Positions 26,455 through 34,940 of a DNA stretch of 47,512 nt are shown here, piece after piece. The stretch's first letter is position 1. Every line of letters begins with the position of its first letter. The notes under the pieces were generated by a model that was given only the letters and a program-made list of their open reading frames with translations, was not told the DNA's origin and searched no databases. The translations under genes were made by a program, and so were the position numbers. The DNA comes from Desulfobulbaceae bacterium (lineage in GTDB: Bacteria; Desulfobacterota; Desulfobulbia; Desulfobulbales; SURF-16), in contig PKTX01000079.1 of NCBI GenBank assembly GCA_002868945.1, positions 1 through 47,512 on the forward strand. The letters are read 5' to 3'.

Positions 26455-27977
26455 GGATCCTTATCAGCAAAGATATTCAGACCCATGCCATGCGTCACGG
26501 CCAGACAACCGCCGCACACGGCGCGGATTGAACAGCCGTCACAGGCCCGCGATCCGGCCCGATAGCGCCGGGCCGCCTCCGCATGATAGATTTCGGTAAG
26601 TGAACTGTCGGAAATATTGCCGATATAGGAGGGAAACTTGCGGCAGGCATGGACCTCACCATCGGCAAGCAGTGACAGAAAATTAAAGGCCGCACCGCAG
26701 CCGTAGCCGGTGCAACCGCCAAACACCTCTCTGCCCTGCCGGACAAAAAGAGTGTTAAGGTGGTTGTCCTTTAACCCCATACAGGGGTTATGGGCAGAGG
26801 CCTCATCATAGCTGCGCAGGAACTCCTCATACCCTTGGCTGGGTGCCGACAGGAGCCGGGCCCCCTCTCCCACCATGGCCAGCCGGTTGAAGTTGAAAAG
26901 ATCCACCTTGTCGCGCAAAAAATCGGCCAGGGGGAGAACCTGGTCCTGATTTTCTCTGGTCAGGGTGAGCATGACCATTGAGTAGATGCCCAGCCCTTTC
27001 AACAGGGCCAGGAAGTCCACCACCCGCTGAAAATGACCGGCCCCGCGGATATGATCGTTATGGCTGGCCAACCCCTCAAGGCTGACCTGATAAAACTCCA
27101 AGGGCTGGATATCCTGCAGCTCTTCGAGCACCGCTTTTTCAACCGGATTACCGAGGATAGCCAACTGAAAACCGTGCTCGGCCGCAGCCCGGTAGAGTTC
27201 GGCAAAGCGGGGATAGAGCAAGGGGTTACCGCCGGTAAAGGTCACCTGACCATAGACATGGTGCTGCTGGCAGAAGCTGCGAAAATCCTCGAGCACGGCC
27301 AGGGCCTGGTCAAAAGCAACGGCCCTGCGGCTGCTCCGGTCATAACAATGCTTGCAGTGCAGATCGCAGGCCTGGGTGATATGCCACTGCAGGGTAAAGG
27401 CGTTGGAGGAGAGGTAGCTGGCGGGGGTCAGCTCACTTTCCTTGAAGATAGTGGCATCGCGGCGGATGGTGGTGACCGGCACCAGAATCATTTCCTCTTG
27501 GGCGGCCCGTTCAAGCATGGTATCGAGATAGGCCAGGCTCACCTGGTGCTCCTGGGCTGCCTGGGCCAGGTCGACACTGTCGTCAATCAGCTTCAAGGCC
27601 AGCAAATCCTGCGCCTCGGCATTCTTATAGCGCACCGCACCGCCACTCTGTTTCCAGACCAAGACCAGTTGCTCCCCCGGCCTTGCCACGTCGTCCCGGC
27701 CGGCCAGGATGGCGACCAGATTACGCCAGGGAAACTGGACCATCTGCAGACTGGGATTGACCACCCTCGCTTTTGTTGGCGGCGTCAGGTCATATTCATC
27801 CTCGGCCATGGTGTCCACCAGGGTCTCAAGGCGAGCCAGCTCTGACAGAAAGGGTGGCAGGCCGTATTCACCGGCATGGCAGGCCAGCCAGTCCGGCAGC
27901 TCCTGATCCCCCATATCAATCTCGGCCGGCAGCATCTGGGCCAGAAACTGCCGACAGCGGCAACAATCGCTTGACAT
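26436..27977 (-). CDS. sbtM: radical SAM/SPASM peptide maturase, SbtM-like
   Basis: 513-residue radical SAM enzyme expected to modify the selenopeptide encoded upstream. The CxxxCxxC cluster motif is CDLHCKHC (C204, C208, C211), followed by a GGNPLLYPRF strand. The C-terminal SPASM-like region has Cys in GCTGYGCGAAFNF, VHACRKF, CDGCSIRAVCGGC and DPYCFF. Residues 1-190 have a CCRCR start and a peptide-recognition-like domain. Pairing with a Sec-containing peptide fits the SbtM (selenobiotic/thio(seleno)oxazole) maturase family as I know it. Start ATG 27977 follows ggagtgagat. The gene lies downstream of the sbtA terminator, so expression may depend on readthrough or its own promoter. Confidence 0.85.
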   Translation of the reverse strand: MSSDCCRCRQFLAQMLPAEIDMGDQELPDWLACHAGEYGLPPFLSELARLETLVDTMAEDEYDLTPPTKARVVNPSLQMVQFPWRNLVAILAGRDDVARPGEQLVLVWKQSGGAVRYKNAEAQDLLALKLIDDSVDLAQAAQEHQVSLAYLDTMLERAAQEEMILVPVTTIRRDATIFKESELTPASYLSSNAFTLQWHITQACDLHCKHCYDRSSRRAVAFDQALAVLEDFRSFCQQHHVYGQVTFTGGNPLLYPRFAELYRAAAEHGFQLAILGNPVEKAVLEELQDIQPLEFYQVSLEGLASHNDHIRGAGHFQRVVDFLALLKGLGIYSMVMLTLTRENQDQVLPLADFLRDKVDLFNFNRLAMVGEGARLLSAPSQGYEEFLRSYDEASAHNPCMGLKDNHLNTLFVRQGREVFGGCTGYGCGAAFNFLSLLADGEVHACRKFPSYIGNISDSSLTEIYHAEAARRYRAGSRACDGCSIRAVCGGCLAVTHGMGLNIFADKDPYCFFD

Positions 27978-28194
27978 ATCTCACTCCACCGCCCGTAGCG
28001 GTTTTTCGACAATGATCCCCAGCAAATCTGAGCTCGGGCCTGTGCAGCCACCCCCAGGAGCAGGCCCTCCTGAGACCAAAAAGCTCATCAGTAGCGCTTC
28101 GGGTGGTATCAAGCTCCTTCAGAGCCATACCCCATCAAACGCCTCGATACGTCTGGGATATCAAGAGGTGACTGAGCTTCGTTGTTCATCACCT

Positions 28195-28235
28195 TAAAAA
28201 AAATCGGGTGTACCACGGAAAGCGGCACACCCGAT
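28195..28235 (-). terminator. intrinsic terminator downstream of sbtA
   Basis: On the minus strand a 9-bp perfect stem atcgggtgt/acacccgat with a 15-nt loop is followed directly by a run of eight T. It ends the sbtA transcript before sbtM, which would give excess peptide mRNA over maturase mRNA. Confidence 0.88.
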
Positions 28236-28279
28236 ACCCTTCTTAAAAGTGCAACCTGCACTTTGTGCAGAAACCCTGA

Positions 28280-28294
28280 CGGCTCACCGAGCCG
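28280..28294 (-). promoter_or_regulatory. candidate SECIS hairpin 3 (sbtA)
   Basis: Stem cggctc/gagccg with loop ggt, 24 nt after the third UGA (28321-28319). It lies beyond the UAG stop and farther than usual for a bacterial SECIS, so it is the weakest of the three. Confidence 0.4.
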
Positions 28295-28303
28295 CTCCGG
28301 TCC

Positions 28304-28618
28304 CTACTTGCTGCTGCCTCAACTGGAGCCAGCAGCATCCTTTTTCTTGTCGACACTCCCGGTGTCGCCCTTGGTGCCGCCTCAGCTGGAAGCGGCAGGA
28401 TCAGCCTTCTTGTCAGGGCTCACGGCACTGCCCTTGGTACCGCCTCCGCTGGATCCAGGTTGAACCTGTTCCTCCTCTCCGGCGCCACCTGCGCCGGTTT
28501 TGGCCGGGCCTCAACTACTGCCGGCGATGGCCGCTCCGGGCACCACGGCACCGGCGCCGGCAATCAGACCAGCCAGGCCAAAGCGTGCCAACGTCTTTTT
28601 AAGCTCCTTGATTTCCAC
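28304..28618 (-). CDS. sbtA: selenopeptide precursor SbtA with three in-frame UGA (Sec) codons
   Basis: A 104-residue frame from GTG 28618 to TAG 28304 that is open only if UGA at codons 36, 79 and 100 is read as selenocysteine. A ribosome site (aaggtggg) lies 7 nt before the GTG. The leader EIKELKKTLARFGLAGLIAG is basic then hydrophobic. The body is Gly/Ser/Lys-rich and hydrophilic. The three UGA contexts are alike: GSSU-GPAK, AASU-GGTK and GSSU-GSSK. Hairpins follow each UGA, the first two at a bacterial SECIS-like distance (13-14 nt). The next gene is an SbtM-like radical SAM enzyme. Conventional gene calling ends the product at residue 35 or misses it. Sec insertion needs selABCD elsewhere in the genome. 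Confidence 0.85.
28351..28367 (-). promoter_or_regulatory. candidate SECIS hairpin 2 (sbtA)
   Basis: Perfect 6-bp stem cgacac/gtgtcg with loop cggga, starting 14 nt after the second UGA (28384-28382). The total of 17 nt matches the size of the minimal bacterial SECIS upper stem-loop. Confidence 0.6.
28479..28497 (-). promoter_or_regulatory. candidate SECIS hairpin 1 (sbtA)
   Basis: Perfect 7-bp stem ccggcgc/gcgccgg with apical loop aggtg, starting 13 nt after the first UGA (28513-28511). The GGU in the loop is the feature recognised by SelB in the E. coli fdhF SECIS. Confidence 0.7.
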
Positions 28619-28740
28619 TGTTTCCCACCTTGGCAAAGGGGTTGGTGAAATGCAGAGATTGCTTGTTCGCACTCTCCGCGCCCAGTAATCAAAATCAGTA
28701 TGGCAAAGCCTATCAGTTTTTTCTAGCTATTTTTCCACCG

Positions 28741-29616
28741 TCATAGGCATTCCCTATGCAAAGACGCGCCAGCCAGCTCCTGCCGCCACCAGGAAATTTT
28801 GCGGCCATACGTGTCGGCCTCGTCCAGCCGGCCATGCTTCTGACAGCCGCTGGCGTAGATGGTTGCCTTACGGATAATTTCGGCGGCCAGGGCCCGTCGC
28901 TGGGATGGTCTACAGGATGGCAGTTCAGCAGCCTTTTCCATGGCCCGGATACGAAAGCGGTCCATTCCCACCCGATGCTGATAGGAAACCTGATCCTCCC
29001 GTCCCCCCTGTTTATAGGTCAGGGGCTCATCAACCTTCAGGAAGGGGATACTGAGGCTTGCCCGCAGCCACAACTCATAATCCTCGCAACAGGGGTACGA
29101 CTCGTCAAAAACTCCTGCTTCCATAAAAAAATCCCGGCGGGCCATCACCGTGGACATGCCAACGCAACAGAGCGGAAGACAGTGGTGGAAGATATCACCA
29201 TGGGGCCGGGCATGTTTTTTCTTCTGGTTGAGCAGGAGGCCACGCCGGTACCAGATTTCGTCCGTATGGCTGATCAGATATCCTTGCTGCTCACACATGG
29301 CGCGGCATTGAGTGGCCAGCTTGTCAGGGTGCCACCAGTCGTCGGAATCAAGAAAGGCCAGGATATCATGGCGAGATTCACGGATACCAATATTGCGGGC
29401 TGCTGCCGGCCCCCTGTTTTGATGGTGGAGGTAGCGGACCTGCCCATCATACTGGGCAACGAATTGACGGGTGTAATCACTGGAACCGTCATCAACAACC
29501 ACGATCTCGAAATCGGTGCCGCGCTGGGCCAACACCGAATCCAGGGCCTTTTTCAGCAATGCACCAGCCCGGTTATAGGTCGGAACAATCACCGATATCG
29601 CAGGCAGAGCAGACAT
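28741..29616 (-). CDS. GT2-family glycosyltransferase
   Basis: 291-residue GT-A fold glycosyltransferase using a nucleotide-sugar donor. Motifs: ISVIVPTYNRAGALLKKALD at the N-terminus, VVVDDGSSD, the DxD motif in FLDSDDWW, and the acceptor-side CCEDYELWLR. No membrane segment, so cytoplasmic. Its ATG overlaps the birA stop (TGATG), so it is translationally coupled to birA. It directly precedes sbtA on the same strand, about 120 bp away. It might glycosylate the Ser-rich selenopeptide or act in surface polysaccharide synthesis; the sequence does not decide. Confidence 0.88.
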   Translation of the reverse strand: MSALPAISVIVPTYNRAGALLKKALDSVLAQRGTDFEIVVVDDGSSDYTRQFVAQYDGQVRYLHHQNRGPAAARNIGIRESRHDILAFLDSDDWWHPDKLATQCRAMCEQQGYLISHTDEIWYRRGLLLNQKKKHARPHGDIFHHCLPLCCVGMSTVMARRDFFMEAGVFDESYPCCEDYELWLRASLSIPFLKVDEPLTYKQGGREDQVSYQHRVGMDRFRIRAMEKAAELPSCRPSQRRALAAEIIRKATIYASGCQKHGRLDEADTYGRKISWWRQELAGASLHRECL

Positions 29617-30524
29617 CACGTCTCATCCAGATAGATGATCTCACCGGCGTGCTCAACACGTTCCACCCCGTCTTGCTCAAGCTCCAGGACAAGGGCGCCG
29701 TCATCGGCAATGGCCTTGACCCGAGCCTGATATTGCGGCTGCTCCTGGACGTTGAAACCAAAGGAGACCATACGGCCGCATCTTGTGCTAAGGGCCCGAT
29801 AGCTCTCCATGAAGATATCATGGTCACTGTGGCGCTCTTCCTCCTCATAGGTGAGCAGACCGACATTCCAGCGCAGCTTGCTGAGCAGATCAAGGGCCAC
29901 CTCACCACGGTCAAAGTGACGACCGGCAGCACTCTTCATGCTGGTGGCCAGGGGGGCAAGATCAGCCGGGAAGCGGCTGTTGTTGACATTAAGGCCGACT
30001 CCCACCAGGATATATTCTTCCCGCGACAGGGGGCAGCAAAAGGTTTCACAGAGGATGCCGCAGACTTTGCGGCCGTTGACCAGGACATCATTGACCCATT
30101 TCACCTCAGCCTCCAGACCGAAATGACGCACGGTTTCGCAGGCGGCCAGACCGGCGGCCAGGGGCAGAAGCTGGGCAGTGGCCGGCAGCCACTGATTAAA
30201 GAGGGCCACCACCAGCCACAGCCCACCCGGCGGCGCATGCCAGACCCGCCGGAAACGGCCCTTGCTGCCGGTGAGGGTATCGGCGATAATCACAGAACCG
30301 CTGGCCAGGCTCTGCTGCCGGCGACCGGCGGCAACGATGCGACGACGCATCTCGTCCATGGCGCGCGGCAGACTGGCATGGGCCTCGATATGACAACCGA
30401 CAATGGCGCCGTACCGGAGGATGTCGGCGGCCGGCAGGGGGGTATTGGCGGCGAGGCGCGGCCCTTCTTCCCGGGCTATATATGAGGCAAGGAGATTCGG
30501 GTCAGGAAGAGGGCTTACTCCCAT
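29616..30524 (-). CDS. birA: biotin--[acetyl-CoA-carboxylase] ligase
   Basis: Attaches biotin to the carrier lysine of acetyl-CoA carboxylase via biotinyl-AMP. 302 aa. Catalytic core: SKGRFRRVWHAPPGGLWL (equivalent of the GRGRxxR biotin/ATP loop), KWVNDVLVNGRKVCGILCE, VGVGLNVNN, and a C-terminal SH3-like domain (EQPQYQARVKAIADDGALVL). The N-terminal about 75 residues lack a recognisable HTH, so it is probably the non-repressor type. It overlaps the carrier gene upstream by 10 nt. Its substrate is thus encoded next to it. Confidence 0.9.
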   Translation of the reverse strand: MGVSPLPDPNLLASYIAREEGPRLAANTPLPAADILRYGAIVGCHIEAHASLPRAMDEMRRRIVAAGRRQQSLASGSVIIADTLTGSKGRFRRVWHAPPGGLWLVVALFNQWLPATAQLLPLAAGLAACETVRHFGLEAEVKWVNDVLVNGRKVCGILCETFCCPLSREEYILVGVGLNVNNSRFPADLAPLATSMKSAAGRHFDRGEVALDLLSKLRWNVGLLTYEEEERHSDHDIFMESYRALSTRCGRMVSFGFNVQEQPQYQARVKAIADDGALVLELEQDGVERVEHAGEIIYLDET

Positions 30525-31162
30525 TCCGCCTTGACCCTGGTAATAATTTTCTCCACCAGGGGCAGAATTTCAGGGGGGCAGATACCCACCAGGGGATCAC
30601 CCTGTTCCATGCTCTGACCGGCGGTAAAGTAGACGGAATGGATGATGCCGGCCTCTCCCTCATAGTAGACCGGCGTATCGCGCTTCATAAGCGACATGGT
30701 AAAGAGCTCGTCGCCCGGCTTGACCTGCACCGAACGCTGTCCGAATTTCTCGATACGGTTCTGGATATCCATGGCAAAATAATATTTGGCCTTTTCCGGG
30801 GCGACAAAGGGCACCAGAACGCGGCGCAGGATACGCTCAATGATCTCCCGCTTTTTCAAGGGATGGCGGATGGTCATGATCTTCTCGCCCGCCTCGACGA
30901 ACTTACCCTCCAGTTCAGAACGCAGATAAGAGACTTCGCCATTGGTCTGGGAGTAGATCGGCTTTTTGTTGCGCTCCCTGGTCAATTCACAAAGCAGGGT
31001 CCCCTTGATATGGTGAAAGGCGCCGGAGGTACCCTCCACCTTGGCGCCCTCGCGGACATTAAAGCGTATCTGGCCGGTATGCCTGGTGTGGATATCCACA
31101 TAGGCAAAAGGATCCTTCCGGTACTGGCTTAGTATGGCATCGTAATCTATTTCATTTTGCAT
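30515..31162 (-). CDS. biotin carboxyl carrier subunit (divergent)
   Basis: 215 residues. The C-terminal part (about 142-196) is a biotinyl domain: FTMSLMKRDTPVYYEGEAGI, then GQSMEQGDPL, with K160 of MKR in place of the usual MKM biotinylated lysine. Residues 67-100 (YSQTNGEVSYLRSELEGKF...GEKIMTI) look like a second lipoyl-type half domain without an acceptor lysine. This fits a carrier subunit for the adjacent carboxylase and carboxyltransferase; it is longer than AccB because of the extra half domain. It sits 25 nt downstream of accDA and overlaps birA. Confidence 0.8.
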   Translation of the reverse strand: MQNEIDYDAILSQYRKDPFAYVDIHTRHTGQIRFNVREGAKVEGTSGAFHHIKGTLLCELTRERNKKPIYSQTNGEVSYLRSELEGKFVEAGEKIMTIRHPLKKREIIERILRRVLVPFVAPEKAKYYFAMDIQNRIEKFGQRSVQVKPGDELFTMSLMKRDTPVYYEGEAGIIHSVYFTAGQSMEQGDPLVGICPPEILPLVEKIITRVKAEWE

Positions 31163-31187
31163 GGATTACCCTACGATAACGGCGCGA

Positions 31188-33437
31188 TTAACGGTAATAG
31201 AGGCTTTTGCCGCCCATGGTCATCAGCGACTTATAGAGATTGACGCGGAATTCGCGCCGATCCCAGATGCCATGGATGTGGCCGCGTTTCAAGGCATTGC
31301 GGGCACTATGATAATCGGGCGGAATATCATCGCCGGTGGTATCCCGGATAACCCGGGGGCCGGCAAAGCCGATGCGACTGGAACGGATGGCAAACTGATA
31401 GTTGGAGCAGCCCAGAAAACTGGCCACCGGCCCGGCATACGAATTGTTGTCATAAACCACTATATAGAGTCCGCCGGCATCGACATACTCCCGCACCGCC
31501 ATGGTACACTTGGGCATCTGGGTGACACCAAGGGTGCCCTCCTGGATACGGATACCGCCGGTGGTGTGGACATAGGAGAGCAAGGGCCGATGCATCATGC
31601 GGGCCCGCTCCGCTGCCTGGGCAAACTTCTCACCCTCGGCGGAACCCACCGTGCCGTTGCGGAAATTGGAGTAGAGCATGGCCACCACCACCTCAATGCC
31701 CATGACGCGGGCATCAAAGGTGATCATGGAGCTGCGCCTGCCGGTCTTGCGGATGGCATCCTGCAGACGCTTCTCAAAGCCGCTCGCCCCCAAGGGATTG
31801 CCGGCGGCAATATCGTCATTGAACTCGCGGATGGAATCACGATCAAAGAGATGCTTGAGATACCACTCATACTCCAGGGGAAAATGATAACCGCATGTCT
31901 CACAAACACCGCCGAACTCACCGTAGAGATCCGGGACCCAGAGGTCCTTACAGCCGCACCGTTCCGAGTTGGGACACGTGACGGTGCGGTCCTCATTGGC
32001 CAGGGGACTGGTATAGGTGTCGTCATAGAGCTGTTCGTCACTCTCCTGGCTGCTGATCAGGCCCTTGAGGTCCCGAGCCGTTTTCTTGCGGCTAAAAAAA
32101 TCAAGCACGCCGGAGAGGGGGCCTGTCACCTGCTTGATGACAGCCGAGCTCTCACCGCTGACATCACGCATGACCTGCTTGACCTGCTTGCCGTGGCTCT
32201 GCAGGAGGTCATAACGGATATTATAAAAATACTGGCTTGTCTTGCGACGCACCCGGCGAGCCAGATTACCGATCAGGGTGGATTGCTGGCAGAGGCCGTG
32301 ACAGGCCATCTCGCGATACTTTTTGGAGCGCAGCTCCAACAGGCGCCGAATCTCGTCGCGGGTCAGCTCCCACGACACGTCAATATGGGGATCCTCGGGG
32401 AACTCCTCCTCGGAACGCTTCAGCTTCAGTTCATAGGCCCGGAAGGCCCGCAGACTCTTGGTCTTGAGCACCACCTCGTCCGTGGCCCGGATCATCTCAA
32501 ACTTGATCCGCTTAAAAAAGGCAAAGTCATCACGCTTGCCGCCGAGACGCGGTTCGTCAATGATCCGGTCAATGGTGCGCAGACGCCGGTTATCCTTGGC
32601 CGTGATTTTTAAGCGCTCGGCACACGCCTCCACCATTTCGGCCGGCACCTTTTCGCCCTCACGGATCTTGCCCTCAATGGCGGCGGCACCCTCGGGTGAA
32701 ATCACCGAATAATAGCCATGGGAGAACATCATGCGGTAGTCGGAAAGGCCGATGGCCTCGGCACCGCCGGAACCGCCCTCGGAGATCAGGGAGATAATCG
32801 GCACCCTGAGCTTGGTCATCACATAGATATTGCGGGCGATCTGCTGGCCGGCACCAGGATACTCCTCAATGGGGAAGGAGCCGGGCGTGAAGATATAGGA
32901 GTGGATGGGGATGCCCTCGGTCTGGGCCACCTTCATGAAACGCAGGGCCTTCTCATTGCCCCAGGGCTTGCTGGAACCACCGTTGCGATACTCCTCACCA
33001 TGTCCCTTTTCATGGCCGATGACCATGACCTGCTGGGTGACGGTCTTACCCTTGACCTGGGCGGAGATGGTGGCCTTGGCGCAGACCATGGAAGGGTCAA
33101 TGGAGGCCTCTTCCTCACCGCCCAGTTCGGTATAGTCGTCGTAGACGTTTTCCAGGATGTCCTTGAGGGAAAAACGCAAGGGACTGCGGACGATACGGAC
33201 CCGGTCCATACTGGTGAGACTCTCTTCGGCCCGCTCCTCCAGGAAGGAAAGCTCCTCTTCAAGACCACTGATCTTGGCAAGCAGCGCCTCGCGGCTGAGG
33301 TCAAAAAGGGCGTCGCGCACCTCGCCGAAACGCCTCTGCAGGCTGTCGACATTCCCCCAGGTGGTGGAACCCTTTACCTGAATAAGGTAATTGATTCTCT
33401 CATCTATTTTCAGCAATCGCTTTCGTATTTCTTGCAT
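31188..33437 (-). CDS. fused acetyl-CoA carboxylase carboxyltransferase (AccA-AccD)
   Basis: 749 aa from ATG 33437; the frame extends 26 codons further upstream. Residues about 1-330 match AccA (VIGHEKGHGEEYRNGG, then GSFPIEEYPGAGQQIARN and ISEGGSGGAEAIGLSDYR). A charged linker follows. Residues about 485-749 match AccD, with a Zn-ribbon (C488, C494, C496, C512, C515) and the crotonase-fold stretch LLSYVHTTGGIRIQEGTLGV. It transfers the carboxyl group from carboxybiotin to acetyl-CoA to give malonyl-CoA for fatty acid synthesis. The order alpha then beta is opposite to a simple accD-accA fusion. Downstream of accC. Confidence 0.93.
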   Translation of the reverse strand: MQEIRKRLLKIDERINYLIQVKGSTTWGNVDSLQRRFGEVRDALFDLSREALLAKISGLEEELSFLEERAEESLTSMDRVRIVRSPLRFSLKDILENVYDDYTELGGEEEASIDPSMVCAKATISAQVKGKTVTQQVMVIGHEKGHGEEYRNGGSSKPWGNEKALRFMKVAQTEGIPIHSYIFTPGSFPIEEYPGAGQQIARNIYVMTKLRVPIISLISEGGSGGAEAIGLSDYRMMFSHGYYSVISPEGAAAIEGKIREGEKVPAEMVEACAERLKITAKDNRRLRTIDRIIDEPRLGGKRDDFAFFKRIKFEMIRATDEVVLKTKSLRAFRAYELKLKRSEEEFPEDPHIDVSWELTRDEIRRLLELRSKKYREMACHGLCQQSTLIGNLARRVRRKTSQYFYNIRYDLLQSHGKQVKQVMRDVSGESSAVIKQVTGPLSGVLDFFSRKKTARDLKGLISSQESDEQLYDDTYTSPLANEDRTVTCPNSERCGCKDLWVPDLYGEFGGVCETCGYHFPLEYEWYLKHLFDRDSIREFNDDIAAGNPLGASGFEKRLQDAIRKTGRRSSMITFDARVMGIEVVVAMLYSNFRNGTVGSAEGEKFAQAAERARMMHRPLLSYVHTTGGIRIQEGTLGVTQMPKCTMAVREYVDAGGLYIVVYDNNSYAGPVASFLGCSNYQFAIRSSRIGFAGPRVIRDTTGDDIPPDYHSARNALKRGHIHGIWDRREFRVNLYKSLMTMGGKSLYYR

Positions 33438-33536
33438 AAGATAGAAACAGGTTGTTCTCCGATAAAAATCAAGGCCCGAACCGCACAGGCGGCCTCGGCA
33501 TTGATACGTGCCCATACCCCAAACGGGTCAGGCGTC

Positions 33537-34940
33537 TCAAAAGGTCAACAATCTGTCAATATTCTCCTTTAAATACTCAAGGTTGGTCATCATGGGTGCG
33601 CCGCTGTTGGTTTCCCCCTCAATGGACACCTGGTCGAGAAAGCGGAGACCGCGCTCCTTGGCCTCAGCAATGGAATCCCCCCAGACCAGGGCCAGGGCCA
33701 GGTTGGGGTCAAAATCGCTGGGAATGGCATAGGGCCGGTCCGTGGGCACCTGGCTGTAGACCGCCGACCATTCATACCGGGGAAACTCGAAGGTGGTAAT
33801 GGTGCCGATCCAGGGGGTGAAATCGCGGCTGGTGTCCTCGGCCACGATGCGGAACTCGATACAGGCGCCATGGAACTGGACACGGCGCTGGCTATACCCT
33901 ATTTTGTCGCCCAGAGCCACCCTGATCTGTTCACGGATCAGGTTGGGTTGCTTCTTCTTGTAGTAGGAGATGCGGGCGGAGACATCGTTTTCCACCTGAA
34001 TGCGGGTATTCACCTCAAGGAGATAGGGCTGACCGTTGCGCGCCACAATCCATTCCCAGGTGCCGACATTATCATAATGGACATGGCCGGCCAGCTTCAA
34101 GGAGTAGTCGACAATCTGCTCAAGCACCTTGTCGGCATCAAAGGCGTAGTCAAAGCAACTCTTGTCAAAACCAGGTGCCGCCTCCAGACGTTTCTGGCGG
34201 CCGGTGGACTGGATGGTGCAGTTTCTGGTGCCGAAGTGGAGTCGTTCTCCATGCTTGGAACAGAGGAGCTGCACCTCAAGGTGATTATAGTCCCGCAGGC
34301 ATTGTTCGATGAGCACGCCGCCGTCACCGAACTGGCGCTTGGCGTAATTTTTCACCTGACGATAGGTGCGGCGGAACTGTTCAATACGGTTGACCTCTTC
34401 AATGCCCATACCGCCGCCACCGGCTGCTGCCTTCACCAGGATGGAGGGGTTGTCGATGCCCTGGGCCCGCTGATCATCAAAGAGCTGGGCCGCCATGGCC
34501 TCTGCCTCCATTTCATTATAGATGGGGGCATCGGTGCCGGGAATGGTGGGAATGCCGAGGCTGTTGGCCACCTTCTTGGTGTTGATCTTGTCGCCAAGGT
34601 CCTTGATCACCTCCCACTTGGGGCCGATAAAGACCAGGGGCCGGTCACGCAGGGTCACGCGCCGGGCAAACCGGTAATCCTCGGAGAAAAAGCCATAGCC
34701 GGGATGGATGGCCGTACAGCCGGTGTGGTCGGCAATGGAAAGAATCTCATTGGGATCGGTATAACTCGATATCCGCCAGACCTTTTTTTCGGAAGCGTTG
34801 CCGGCATAGCGCCGGACATGCTCGGAGTCCTTATCCGGCTCTGTATATACCATCACAAAGTCAAGGCCGAGATCTTCACAGGCCCGAGCAATCCTCAGGG
34901 CGATCTCGCCTCTATTTGCAATCAATACCTTAGCTTTCAA
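33537..34940 (-). CDS. accC: biotin carboxylase
   Basis: ATP-grasp enzyme that carboxylates biotin on the carrier, 467 aa. It begins KAKVLIANRGEIALRIARAC, as AccC proteins do, from a TTG at 34940 with gagg about 7 nt upstream; no ATG fits. Motifs: HPGYGFFSEDYRFAR, the ATP loop KAAAGGGGMGIEEV, catalytic LEVNTRIQVENDVSARISYY, and the C-terminal IEFRIVAEDTSRDF. First gene of the acc operon, served by the promoter near 35.2 kb through a leader of about 240 nt. AccC versus the related pyruvate carboxylase subunit is decided by the neighbouring carboxyltransferase. Confidence 0.92.
   Translation of the reverse strand: MKAKVLIANRGEIALRIARACEDLGLDFVMVYTEPDKDSEHVRRYAGNASEKKVWRISSYTDPNEILSIADHTGCTAIHPGYGFFSEDYRFARRVTLRDRPLVFIGPKWEVIKDLGDKINTKKVANSLGIPTIPGTDAPIYNEMEAEAMAAQLFDDQRAQGIDNPSILVKAAAGGGGMGIEEVNRIEQFRRTYRQVKNYAKRQFGDGGVLIEQCLRDYNHLEVQLLCSKHGERLHFGTRNCTIQSTGRQKRLEAAPGFDKSCFDYAFDADKVLEQIVDYSLKLAGHVHYDNVGTWEWIVARNGQPYLLEVNTRIQVENDVSARISYYKKKQPNLIREQIRVALGDKIGYSQRRVQFHGACIEFRIVAEDTSRDFTPWIGTITTFEFPRYEWSAVYSQVPTDRPYAIPSDFDPNLALALVWGDSIAEAKERGLRFLDQVSIEGETNSGAPMMTNLEYLKENIDRLLTF

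Noticed and set aside
27916..28128. Minus-strand frame starting MALKELDTTRSATDEL upstream of sbtM, vaguely like the SbtA leader
   Set aside because: No Gly/Ser body, no UGA pattern and a poor ribosome site; it overlaps the sbtM start in another frame.
31161..32612. Long plus-strand frame of 483 codons opposite accDA
   Set aside because: Antisense shadow of the fused carboxyltransferase, rich in Gly/Leu/His from complementary codons.
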